Shown here: positions 34,334-43,079 of the stretch, piece after piece | How positions within the stretch are numbered: the stretch's first letter is position 1 | Layout: each line of letters begins with the position of its first letter | Assembly (NCBI GenBank): GCA_017406805.1 | Contig: JAFQXU010000041.1 | Span: 1 to 51,678 of the forward strand | From: Clostridia bacterium | GTDB taxonomy: Bacteria > Bacillota > Clostridia > Oscillospirales > Acutalibacteraceae | Direction: 5' to 3' | DNA: 51,678 nt | The notes under the pieces: generated by a model | Seen by the model: the letters and a program-made list of their open reading frames with translations, nothing else | What the model was told of the DNA's origin: nothing | Database searches by the model: none | Made by a program: the position numbers and the translations under genes

Positions 34334-35857
34334 ATTTTAAGTTTAGTAAAATATTTTAAAAAAATTTACGATAAACCAAGCGAAAAAAAGCCCGATAAGC
34401 CTAAGGAGTTTTTTTCTAAATCAATTCAAAGAAACGTGCAGAAATTCAAAGCGGAATTTGATAATAGCGCGGATCTTTGCATAAAGTATATAAACGTTGA
34501 AAACATCAGCTGTGCAGTAATAACCTTGGCGGGAATGGTAAATAAAGATACAGTTGCAATAAGCGTTGTAAATCCAATTATTGATGCTTCCGTAAAAGGG
34601 GAAACGCCTCTTGAAAAATTTAATTACATTAAGGATTACATTATTTCTGCCGTTGATCAAACTCAAGTTTGTACTTACGAAGATGCTTTTAATATGATTA
34701 TGTCCGGATTTGCACTTTTTGCCGTGGACGGCTGTGACAGTATGGTCTCTCTTGGTGTTCAGGGATTTCCCATCAGAGCTGTTTCCGAGCCTTCTTCGGA
34801 GCTTATGCAAAGAGGTTCCAGAGAAGGCCTTGTTGAATCTGTAAATATAAATATGACTCTTATAAGAAAGCGCCTTAAAAGCCCAAAACTTAAGTTTGAA
34901 GTTATAAATTTGGGTAAAACAAGCCAAACCGCCGTTTGCCTTTGCTATATGACGAATAAAGTTTCTAAAGATATACTTGAAAAAATAAAAGAAAATCTTT
35001 CTAAGGTGAATCTTGATATGGTAATAGAAGCGGGATATTTGGTTCCGTATCTTGAAGATGGAGGGGATTTTTCCCTTTTTAGCAGTGTGGGTATGACGGA
35101 ACGCCCGGACACAATTTGCGGGAAAATATCAGAAGGCAGAGTTGCAATTTTAATTGACGGAACACCGAACGCCCTTATAGTTCCTTACCTTTTTGTGGAG
35201 TATTTTCAGCATTTGGACGATTATTCCATGCACACTTATTTTGCCACATTCACAAGGTGGCTTAAATATCTTGCTTTTTTTATGTCCACTCTTTTGCCGG
35301 GACTTTACGTGGGAATAAGTACATTTAATCCCGAAATTTTACCCGGCCCTATTCTTAATAAGATTGCTTTGGCGGTAAGCACAACGCCGTTTTCCCTTAT
35401 GACGGAAACAATTTTCATACATCTTATTTATGAAATAATGAGGGAGGCGGGGCTGCGAATACCACGGCCTCTTGGCCATGCGGTCAGTATAGTTGGTGCG
35501 CTTGTTATTGGCGAAACCGCAGTCAGTTCAGGGTTAATAGGAGGCCCAACGCTGATGGTTGTGGCGCTTACTGCGATTTCTTCTTATGTTATACCAAATC
35601 TTTACGAGCCGATTTCTATTTTAAAATTTATTTTTATAATTGTTGGCGGACTTCTTGGAATATGGGGAATTATGATAATATTTACCGCTGTGCTTGTGAA
35701 TATATCTTCTAAAAAATCTTACGGAATACCGTTTACTTCACCCATTGCGCCGTTTAAGTTTTTTGCTATGAGAGACATTTTAACCAGGTGCGGTTGGAGT
35801 TTTCTTTCTAAAAAAAATATAAAAGTGCAGGATCTTCCGGGGTCAGAAGTGAAATAA
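34334..35857 (+). CDS. Spore germination protein, GerA family (GerAA-type subunit)
   Basis: The product is a GerA-type receptor A subunit: an N-terminal soluble domain (DLCIKYINVENISCAVITLAGMVNKD), GDFSLFSSVGMTERPDTICGKISEGRVAILIDG, and a C-terminal membrane domain with ISTFNPEILP and PRPLGHAVSIVGALVIGE. The first standard start is GTG at 34436, but it has no ribosome site and would cut into the conserved N-terminus (FFSKSIQRNVQKF lies upstream in frame). The only plausible start is ATT at 34334, eight bases after AAGGGGG, giving 507 residues. With the next two genes it forms a germinant receptor in the spore inner membrane. Confidence 0.9.
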   Translation: MLSLVKYFKKIYDKPSEKKPDKPKEFFSKSIQRNVQKFKAEFDNSADLCIKYINVENISCAVITLAGMVNKDTVAISVVNPIIDASVKGETPLEKFNYIKDYIISAVDQTQVCTYEDAFNMIMSGFALFAVDGCDSMVSLGVQGFPIRAVSEPSSELMQRGSREGLVESVNINMTLIRKRLKSPKLKFEVINLGKTSQTAVCLCYMTNKVSKDILEKIKENLSKVNLDMVIEAGYLVPYLEDGGDFSLFSSVGMTERPDTICGKISEGRVAILIDGTPNALIVPYLFVEYFQHLDDYSMHTYFATFTRWLKYLAFFMSTLLPGLYVGISTFNPEILPGPILNKIALAVSTTPFSLMTETIFIHLIYEIMREAGLRIPRPLGHAVSIVGALVIGETAVSSGLIGGPTLMVVALTAISSYVIPNLYEPISILKFIFIIVGGLLGIWGIMIIFTAVLVNISSKKSYGIPFTSPIAPFKFFAMRDILTRCGWSFLSKKNIKVQDLPGSEVK

Positions 35858-35878
35858 AAAAACAAGGAGAAAAATTTT

Positions 35879-36967
35879 ATGGAAAAAAGGCCGTGTATTA
35901 GCACCGGGCAGATATTTTCAATGCTTTTTATAAGCAAAATTGTAATAAGCATGACGTACGGCAGCCTGCTTATTGGGGATTCTGATATATGGGATCATCT
36001 TGTTTCTGTGCCGATATCTTTTTTGCTGACGTTTTTAATTGTTTGGCCGATATATAAATTGTTTTCAATGGATAAAAAAATGAATATAATGGACAATATT
36101 TATAATTTAATCGGCAAATGGGGAATGGCGCTGATTTTTGCTTATATAATTTATTATTTGGTAATTTGTTTTCATACTTTGGCGGTTTTTAATAATTTTA
36201 TATCAAATGCGGTAAATCCACCGATTTCTATCACTTTTCTTACATTTATATTGATAATTTGTTCTTGCTATGGTGCATATAAAGGTTTGGAGGCGCTGGC
36301 CAGAACATCAAGTTTTATTTTGATTTCAACTGTTTTTTCGGTGGTGTTTTTGGGTGTTTCGCTTTTTTCGGGTGTTGAGGTGATTAATTTTACGCCTTTA
36401 ATGTATAATGGCAGCGAATCCGTAAAAGAAGGTGTAATATATATGATATCGCAAAGCCCGTGTATTGTAGCGCTGGCTGTTTTGTTGCCAATGGGAAAAG
36501 GAAACAAAAAAAGGGGCATAATTATTTGGAATTTTTTAGTTTATTTACTTTTTGCCATGATAATAGTTCTTATTATAGGTTCTATGGGCGATTTTGTTTA
36601 TACGCAGTTGTTTCCGGTTTATACTGCCGCAGGAATAGGCAAATTTGGCTCTTTTAGGCATTTGGATTCGCTTTATCTTGGGGTTTGGATTTCGGGGATA
36701 TTTTTAAAGCTTTCTTTATTTTTTATTTTGGCGTCAGAAGGAATAAAAAAAGTTTTTGGAGAAAAAGTAAAAAAAATTTCAATAGTAGTTTTTGGCGTTA
36801 TGATGGCGTCGGTTTCGTGTTTCCCCGGCTTTTTTGGAATTTTAAAAACAAGTGTTACCACATGGGTTTTGTTTTATTTTCTTATTTTTTTGTCATTGGT
36901 GGTGCCGAGTGTTTTGATTTTTATTAAATTTTTTAAATTAAAAAGGAGAAATAATATTGAAGATTAA
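35879..36967 (+). CDS. Spore germination permease, GerB family
   Basis: A 362-residue, about ten-helix protein of the amino acid-permease-like GerAB family: ISTGQIFSMLFISKIVISMTYG at the start, GAYKGLEALARTS in the middle, and FRHLDSLYLGVWISGIFLKLSLFF. It is the ligand-binding membrane subunit of the receptor. AAGGAG precedes the ATG, 21 bases after gerA. Confidence 0.9.
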   Translation: MEKRPCISTGQIFSMLFISKIVISMTYGSLLIGDSDIWDHLVSVPISFLLTFLIVWPIYKLFSMDKKMNIMDNIYNLIGKWGMALIFAYIIYYLVICFHTLAVFNNFISNAVNPPISITFLTFILIICSCYGAYKGLEALARTSSFILISTVFSVVFLGVSLFSGVEVINFTPLMYNGSESVKEGVIYMISQSPCIVALAVLLPMGKGNKKRGIIIWNFLVYLLFAMIIVLIIGSMGDFVYTQLFPVYTAAGIGKFGSFRHLDSLYLGVWISGIFLKLSLFFILASEGIKKVFGEKVKKISIVVFGVMMASVSCFPGFFGILKTSVTTWVLFYFLIFLSLVVPSVLIFIKFFKLKRRNNIED

Positions 36968-38063
36968 AAAAAGTGTTTTTCTGCTTCTTTTTGCTATCAT
37001 ATTGCTAAGTCTTTCCGGGTGCTCGGAAAATTCTCAGCTGCATCAAAAATTAGTAATCCAAGGCATTGGTATAGAAAGTATAGAAAATGAATATGTTCTC
37101 ACGGTTCAGGCGCTGGATTTTAAAAACCCTTCAAAAGAAGATAAACCAAGCACAAAAATTTTGGAAATAAGGGGGAATTCACTTTTAAATGCACTTGAAA
37201 ACATATCCAAACAAACCAGCCTTACGCCGGTTTATTCGCAAAATATGATAATTATTTTAAGCGAAAGCATCGTAAAAAATAGTGGAGTGAATAATTTTAT
37301 AGATTTTTTTATAAGGCACTTTGAAGCAAGGCCAAAAGTAAAAATATGCGTGGTAAAAGACAGGGCTTCGGAATATCTAAAAATAAAATCCGAAGATAAT
37401 AAGGTATTAACCGCAAAGGATATTCACGACCTTATTCCAAGCAGCCTTAATTCAGATGTTTTGCATTTTGTTTCAAATTTAAAAAGTGGTTTAAGTAATT
37501 CGTATTTGTCTTGGATTAATATAGAGGACAAAAACGGATTAAAGCAAGTGCACCTTAAGGGTGTTGGAATTCTTTTGGGGAATAATTTGGTAAAATTTAT
37601 TGAAAAAGATGAAGCGCTTGCTTTTATGGTTTTGAAATCTGTGCCGAATTTTGGCACATTTGTTGTGGAAAATAAAAATCTAGGAAAAATAATGTGCCTC
37701 TTGGAAAAATCCGAGGTTAAAACAAACGTTAATTTAGAAGAAACTCCAAAATACAAAATAAATTTAAATTTAAGGATATCTGTGTTTTCTATGAGCGATA
37801 AACTTGAGTTTGACTCTGAAGAAGAAATAAAAAACCGCATAGGCGAGGAATTTTCAAAAAAAATAACCGCGCTTTGCAGCGAGGTTATCGGTAATTTCTT
37901 AGAGCAGGGGATAGATGTTTTTGATTTTGGAAAAATTTTAAAAAATTCTTACCCCAAGTACTTTAAAAAAATAGATGGCGATTGGAAAAGCCACCTAAAA
38001 AACTGTAAATATGAAGTGGTTTCAAAAGTAAACGTGATTATTACAGGAAAAGAGCCGATTTAA
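36957..38063 (+). CDS. Germination lipoprotein, Ger(x)C family
   Basis: A 368-residue lipoprotein with lipobox LSGC at about residue 22 and Ger(x)C motifs: VIQGIGIESIENEYVLTVQALDF, SQNMIIILSE, and the C-terminal EEFSKKITALCSEVIGNFLEQGIDVFDFGKILKNSYPKYFKKIDGDW. It is the third subunit of the receptor. The start is TTG with AAAAAGGAG; it overlaps gerB by 11 bases. Confidence 0.92.
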   Translation: MKIKKSVFLLLFAIILLSLSGCSENSQLHQKLVIQGIGIESIENEYVLTVQALDFKNPSKEDKPSTKILEIRGNSLLNALENISKQTSLTPVYSQNMIIILSESIVKNSGVNNFIDFFIRHFEARPKVKICVVKDRASEYLKIKSEDNKVLTAKDIHDLIPSSLNSDVLHFVSNLKSGLSNSYLSWINIEDKNGLKQVHLKGVGILLGNNLVKFIEKDEALAFMVLKSVPNFGTFVVENKNLGKIMCLLEKSEVKTNVNLEETPKYKINLNLRISVFSMSDKLEFDSEEEIKNRIGEEFSKKITALCSEVIGNFLEQGIDVFDFGKILKNSYPKYFKKIDGDWKSHLKNCKYEVVSKVNVIITGKEPI

Positions 38064-39268
38064 ATTAAATTATCTTCTTCAAAAAGTTTGCTGTGTATTA
38101 TGTTTAAAGATTTGTGCGCATAAGAAGACGGCACAATAATAGAAACTCTGTTGTTTGTGCACGCAACCATTTCGGTTTCAATTTCGGATTCGGATAATGC
38201 CTGAAATACTATGGAAGCTGTATTTATATTGTAGCTTCCAAATAAATTAATAATAGAAATTTCAGATTTATTTTTTTCGTAGAATATTTGGTTTTCATCT
38301 TTTAAATGACTTTTTAGTATTTCTATTGTTTGGGGTAAATCTTCTTCTTTTATAACAAAAGTTGTACTGCCGGAAGATGTTTTCCCAACGGGTTTTAAAG
38401 AGTTTTCTATTTTAATATTTTTTAAAAGCGGAGCAATGTTTTCAGAAAATGTTTTTTCGTTTATATCAGAGATTAAAACTTTTACAAGGTTATTTTTTAA
38501 CGAAATTCCGCTAATATGATTAGATGGTAAATTTGGAATGTCTTTAACCACTGTGCCGTTTGAATTATTTGATGTGCTGGAAAGAACCTCAATTTCCACA
38601 CTGTATTTTTTTGCCGCTTCAATGGATCGTTTATTCAAAACTTGTGCGCCGTAATCAGAAAGAGCAAACATTTCATCGTACGATATAGTGCTGATTTTTT
38701 TTGCCGAGGGAACTATTCTTGGGTCAGCTGTGTAAACTCCGTCAACGTCGGTGTAAATTTTGCACATATCTGCTTTAACCGCTGCCGCAACGGCAACTGC
38801 GCTTGTGTCTGAGCCTCCGCGCCCAAGTGTCGTTATGTCTTCGTTTTCGTCAATTCCTTGGAATCCCGCAATTACAACGATGTTTTTTTTGTCTAATTCT
38901 TTTTTAATTCTTTTGGTGTTTATTTTGGAAATTTGTGCATTGTAATGGCAAGAATCGGTTAAAAATCCGGCTTGCCAACCGGTTAAAGAAATAGCTTTAA
39001 AGCCGAGTTTTTCTATGGCCATGCAAAGAAGCGAAATGGAAATTTGTTCGCCTGTGGAAAGTAAAACGTCCATCTCACGTTTGGATGCGTCGGGGTTAAT
39101 ACTTTGAGCGGCTTTTATTAGTTTGTCCGTTGTGTCGCCTTGAGCAGACACAACAACTATAACGTCATGACCTTTGGAGTGTAGGTCGGTGACTTTTTTT
39201 GCAACGTTAAGCAAATGGTGATTATCCGCAACGGAAGTTCCGCCAAATTTCTGTACTATAAGGCTCAT
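38060..39268 (-). CDS. lysC: Aspartate kinase
   Basis: A 402-residue aspartokinase: VQKFGGTSVADNHHLLNVAKKV at the N-terminus, the kinase core with TLGRGGSDTSAVAVAAAVKADMCKIYTDVDGVYTADPRIV, and two C-terminal ACT domains for feedback control. It makes aspartyl phosphate for lysine, threonine, methionine and diaminopimelate synthesis. It converges on gerC with a four-base overlap and no terminator between them. Confidence 0.95.
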   Translation of the reverse strand: MSLIVQKFGGTSVADNHHLLNVAKKVTDLHSKGHDVIVVVSAQGDTTDKLIKAAQSINPDASKREMDVLLSTGEQISISLLCMAIEKLGFKAISLTGWQAGFLTDSCHYNAQISKINTKRIKKELDKKNIVVIAGFQGIDENEDITTLGRGGSDTSAVAVAAAVKADMCKIYTDVDGVYTADPRIVPSAKKISTISYDEMFALSDYGAQVLNKRSIEAAKKYSVEIEVLSSTSNNSNGTVVKDIPNLPSNHISGISLKNNLVKVLISDINEKTFSENIAPLLKNIKIENSLKPVGKTSSGSTTFVIKEEDLPQTIEILKSHLKDENQIFYEKNKSEISIINLFGSYNINTASIVFQALSESEIETEMVACTNNRVSIIVPSSYAHKSLNIIHSKLFEEDNLI

Positions 39269-39371
39269 AAATTTTCAGCTCCCTAAGGATTTTAAATAAT
39301 AAATTTTATAATCTATTCTATGTGAAAAATCTTTTTATTGATAACTTTATTAAATTCAAAGGTTTATAAAG

Positions 39372-41636
39372 TTATTGTTCATTGGGCTTTTCTTCTTTTT
39401 TGGTGCTTTCAGTAGATTCAGCAGGCTTTTTTTCTTCTTTTTCCGGCTGAGGTTGTTCGCTGTTTTCATTTTTTTCTTCCTCAGTGCTTTGTATTGCTCC
39501 GGAATGCGAACCGCATGGTGAAGGCATAGCGCTGGCGGAATAATATCCCGTTGCCGTTGAAGGGCAAAAAGAAGTTGCAAGGTTTCCGCTTTGTTTGCAG
39601 TATGTGGCTGTGACTGTATTTTTATCAAAAGTAAAGTTGATGTTTTGCTTTCCTTCTAAGTATTTGGTCATAATATGTTTCCAAATTCTAATTGCTGCTG
39701 CGGTATCGCGAATTCTCTTTGGGTTGTCGTAGCCTGTCCATATTCCTGCGACGGCGTATGGACTCATGCCAATGAACCAGCTGTCGTAATCGTCGTTTGT
39801 GGTACCAGTTTTACCAACGATTTCCCAGCCAGGTATATTTGCCGAACGTCCGGTACCCTCAGGGCCTATTACAACATTTCTTAAAAGCCTGTTCATTATA
39901 TTTGCGGTAGTAGGGGTGATTACTTGTTCGGCGGGTGATTCTCTGTTGTCCAGGATTACTTTGTCGTTTCTGTCTGTAACGTAGAAGTAGGTGTATGATT
40001 TTCTAAATTTTCCTCCGTTACCAAAAATTTGGAATGCGTTTGTCATTTCTCTTGGGGTTACGCCGTAGTGAGTACCACCGGTGGCGAGAGCCGCAAGAGA
40101 TACCGCGTCGCTGCTGTCTAAACTGTTAATTTTTAGTTTTTTGGTCAAAAAGTCGTAGCTTTTTGCCGGAGTAAGTGCCTTTATTACCTGCGCAACGGGG
40201 GCATTTGCAGATTTTTCTATTGCCCACTGAAGTGTTACTTTTCCTTTATAGCTTTTGTACCAGTTGTCCGGCCAATTTTTTACCCCGTGGCCTGTTTCAA
40301 CTTGAAGTGGTTCGTCAGGAATTAACGAAGAATAATTGTACATACCGCAATCTATTGCAGGTGCATAAGCGGAGATAGGTTTAATTGTTGAACCGGGTTG
40401 ACGTTTTGCGCTGCAGGCTCTATCATAAAGTAGATTTCCTGTTTTTTCTTTGCGTGAGCCTATTGTGGCCAAAATTCTGCCGTCTAATCCCATCATAATG
40501 TAGCCAAGTTCCAGGTTTTTATCGCCCGGCATAACGCTGCTGTTTTTAAGTGAATCTTCTGCTATTTTTTGAGCCTTTACATCCATAGCACTGTAGATTT
40601 TCAGCCCTTGCTTGTAAATCATGTCTTCAGCTGTGGATTTTCCGATATTATATTTTTCGCAAAGGTCGTTTATAACGTCCTTAAGAAGAACTTCCATGTA
40701 CCAATTCCTGGTGTTTTGGGTATTGTTGTTTTGTGAAGAATTGTTTCCGCTTTCTTCGAATTTCATGTTGTCCGATTCTTCTTTTGCCGCATTATATTCA
40801 TCTTGAGAAATTTTTTCTTGCTCAAGCATTTCTTTTAAAACTATTTCACGTCTGGATTTATTTTTTTCCGGGTGAAAAAGAGGATTGTATGCAGTTGGAT
40901 TCTGTGTTATGCCGGCAATTGCGGCACACTGAGCCAACGAGCAGTCTTGGATATTTTTATTAAAATATGAATTCGCCGCCGCTTGAACACCGCGGTTTCC
41001 TCCGCCGAAATTTACAACATTTAAGTAAGATTCCAAAATTTCATCTTTGGAATACCTTTTTTCAAGTTCGCCGGCACGGAATATTTCACGCAGTTTTCGT
41101 GTTAAGCTTGGCTGATTGTCTTCTGTTATGTTTTTAACCAGCTGTTGGGTAAGCGTGGAGCCGCCGTAACTTGCCGTGCCTTTTAAAAGGTTTCCTGCTG
41201 CTCCCATAGTTCTAAACCAGTCTATGCCTTTGTGGTCGTAAAATCTTTTGTCTTCTATTGCAACAATTGCATTTTTCATGTTTTTTGGTATATCTTTAAA
41301 GTCAATCCAAACACGGTTTTCAGTGTTATACACCTTGTCGTATTCTTCCGGTTCGCCTTTTTCGTTATTTACATAAACAAAACTTGTAAGAGACATTTTT
41401 GATGCTGTTATGTTCAGTGCTATATCGTTTTCAAGAATTGTAGATTTATAAGAATTAAGCGAAACAAGCACGATTCCACTTGTTAAAAATGTTATGGCAA
41501 CGATGCTTATAAATAATCTCCATAAAATACTAAAACTTGAAAGTAATATTCTAATACCTTTGTTTTTGCTGGGTTTCCTATTTAAAAATTTATGGTTAAT
41601 CGTATCTCCGAAACGGCTTATATCTGTCTTTCGCAT
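39372..41636 (-). CDS. Class A penicillin-binding protein (PBP1A-like transglycosylase/transpeptidase)
   Basis: From the ATG behind AAAGAGG the protein has 754 residues. One membrane helix (about 35-61) is followed by a GT51 domain with catalytic Glu in VAIEDKRFYDHKGID and GGSTLTQQLVKN, then a transpeptidase with SxxK in QPGSTIKPISAYAP, SAN in EKSANAPVAQ, and KTG in VGKTGTTNDDYDSWFIG. The tail (about 45 residues) is rich in Glu, Lys and Pro. It polymerises and cross-links peptidoglycan. An ATG-less extension to 41669 is possible but unlikely. Confidence 0.94.
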   Translation of the reverse strand: MRKTDISRFGDTINHKFLNRKPSKNKGIRILLSSFSILWRLFISIVAITFLTSGIVLVSLNSYKSTILENDIALNITASKMSLTSFVYVNNEKGEPEEYDKVYNTENRVWIDFKDIPKNMKNAIVAIEDKRFYDHKGIDWFRTMGAAGNLLKGTASYGGSTLTQQLVKNITEDNQPSLTRKLREIFRAGELEKRYSKDEILESYLNVVNFGGGNRGVQAAANSYFNKNIQDCSLAQCAAIAGITQNPTAYNPLFHPEKNKSRREIVLKEMLEQEKISQDEYNAAKEESDNMKFEESGNNSSQNNNTQNTRNWYMEVLLKDVINDLCEKYNIGKSTAEDMIYKQGLKIYSAMDVKAQKIAEDSLKNSSVMPGDKNLELGYIMMGLDGRILATIGSRKEKTGNLLYDRACSAKRQPGSTIKPISAYAPAIDCGMYNYSSLIPDEPLQVETGHGVKNWPDNWYKSYKGKVTLQWAIEKSANAPVAQVIKALTPAKSYDFLTKKLKINSLDSSDAVSLAALATGGTHYGVTPREMTNAFQIFGNGGKFRKSYTYFYVTDRNDKVILDNRESPAEQVITPTTANIMNRLLRNVVIGPEGTGRSANIPGWEIVGKTGTTNDDYDSWFIGMSPYAVAGIWTGYDNPKRIRDTAAAIRIWKHIMTKYLEGKQNINFTFDKNTVTATYCKQSGNLATSFCPSTATGYYSASAMPSPCGSHSGAIQSTEEEKNENSEQPQPEKEEKKPAESTESTKKEEKPNEQ

Positions 41637-41685
41637 TTTAAACCTCTTTTCTTTAATCCGTAAAATCAATTAAATGCACAAAAAC

Positions 41686-41715
41686 AGAATACCACAAAAA
41701 GCACTAAATAGTCAA
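41686..41715 (-). promoter_or_regulatory. Promoter of the class A PBP gene
   Basis: On the minus strand TTGACT (41715-41710) and TATTCT (41691-41686) are 18 bases apart, 50 bases before the PBP start. The -35 box lies about 30 bases after the end of the upstream gene. Confidence 0.6.
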
Positions 41716-41746
41716 TAATTACATGTATTTAATATGTAACGACTTT

Positions 41747-42967
41747 TCACGCAAGCCGCATAACGGCGGCGTATACCTTGGATATTTCGTACCAAGTTGC
41801 GTAGTCCACCGAACCTGTTTGCGGAAGATTGAATATCTCTTGAAATTTTTTAGCGGCATCTATCGTGCTTTGCCCGTAAACTCCGTCTACTGCGATTTTA
41901 TTTATTGCCGGATAATTATTGCTGATGGAATTGAGTTGCCTTTGAATGGTTCTTACATTTTCGCCCACTGATCCGGACTCAAGCGCATTTCCCGGGAAAG
42001 AAATCGGCACCCCTGCAATCTGGTCTGCATATTCTGTGTAAATTTCCGTTCCGTAGTAGGTTCGTAAAATGTCTATGTAATTAAGCCCGTTTTCCGCTAA
42101 TTCTTTTGAACCCCACTGAGAAAGCCACCCGGGGCAAGTTACATTTTTTCCGTCGCAGTACTGAGTAAAAAGCGGCTGCTCAATTTGAGGCTTTGTAATA
42201 TACAGGGAAAACATTTCGTCTACAATAGTAGAAATTTCTTCAAAAATATTTCTTTGATAAACGAATTTTTGGTCGTACGCTGTGGTGGAAGTAACGGTAA
42301 AATTTTTTCCTCTGCTTCGGTACCATTCTGTATAGACTCTGTTTAAGGTAAATGATATTATCGTAAGAATATTTGCTTTGATGCATTCTTCTGGCCATGT
42401 GGCGTAAATTTCGCTGCTTGCAACATTTTTAATATAGTCTTTGTACGGTATCCAGTAGTTAGGTGCCGAGTCGTCATCGGGATTTCCGTCATGAACCACA
42501 ATGTATTCCGGTACAACTATTTTGTCTAGTATTACAAAGCCTTCTGCCACGGGCAGTGTTTTCACGGGGCTTTCGGCAATTTTGGGCGGAAAATCCCCGT
42601 AAAGAGTATGTGGCGGTATTGGATAAACAAAGTCCTGTATATTATTTTCATTTGTTTTTTTCATAAACACGTTTTGTACTGCCGTAGTGTTTGGCAAAAC
42701 CTGAATATTTTCTATTGTTACGGGGTCAAAACCTTCTTTTCTGACGTTTATGGTGTATTCTGCGTATGGTTGTGAGGAATTTGGTTTCATGGAGTATTCC
42801 TCTGGCGGAGTTTCCAAATTAATAATATCGGAATTCCCCGAAGAATTTGTGATAAGGTTTTCAATTATATTTTTTGTTTTTGAATTTGTTATAGTTACAC
42901 TTGAACCTTTCAGTGGGAAACCGACCGTTTCCCCAAATATATTAACTTGTAATCTCCCTGTGCTCAT
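41747..42967 (-). CDS. SpoIID-like protein with C-terminal peptidoglycan-binding domain
   Basis: The 406-residue product has an N-terminal beta domain like a carboxypeptidase regulatory fold (GRLQVNIFGETVGFPLKGSSVTI...YTINVRKEGFDPVTIENI), a central SpoIID/LytB-like region (YKDYIKNVASSEIYATWPEECIKANILTIISFTLNRVY, then CPGWLSQWGSKELAENGLNYIDILRTYYG), and a C-terminal PG_binding_1 domain (ESGSVGENVRTIQRQLNSIS...DGVYGQSTIDAAKKFQ). No signal peptide is seen. Such proteins are common in spore-forming Clostridia; a role in cortex or cell-wall handling is likely but unproven. Confidence 0.8.
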   Translation of the reverse strand: MSTGRLQVNIFGETVGFPLKGSSVTITNSKTKNIIENLITNSSGNSDIINLETPPEEYSMKPNSSQPYAEYTINVRKEGFDPVTIENIQVLPNTTAVQNVFMKKTNENNIQDFVYPIPPHTLYGDFPPKIAESPVKTLPVAEGFVILDKIVVPEYIVVHDGNPDDDSAPNYWIPYKDYIKNVASSEIYATWPEECIKANILTIISFTLNRVYTEWYRSRGKNFTVTSTTAYDQKFVYQRNIFEEISTIVDEMFSLYITKPQIEQPLFTQYCDGKNVTCPGWLSQWGSKELAENGLNYIDILRTYYGTEIYTEYADQIAGVPISFPGNALESGSVGENVRTIQRQLNSISNNYPAINKIAVDGVYGQSTIDAAKKFQEIFNLPQTGSVDYATWYEISKVYAAVMRLA

Positions 42968-43031
42968 ACTTTAAATCACGCTCCGAAATAATACTTAATA
43001 AATAAAATGACGGAGAGGCTGTTTTTATGAA

Positions 43032-43066
43032 CAAAAAATCCCCCTACTTATTAAAAGCAAGGGGGA
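43032..43066 (-). terminator. Terminator of the giant surface-protein gene
   Basis: A G5/C5 stem (CCCCCT with AGGGGG on the plus strand, extended by weaker pairs) is followed on the minus strand by GATTTTTTG. It lies directly after the 43080 stop codon. Confidence 0.8.
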
Positions 43067-43079
43067 AAAGTGCTATTTT

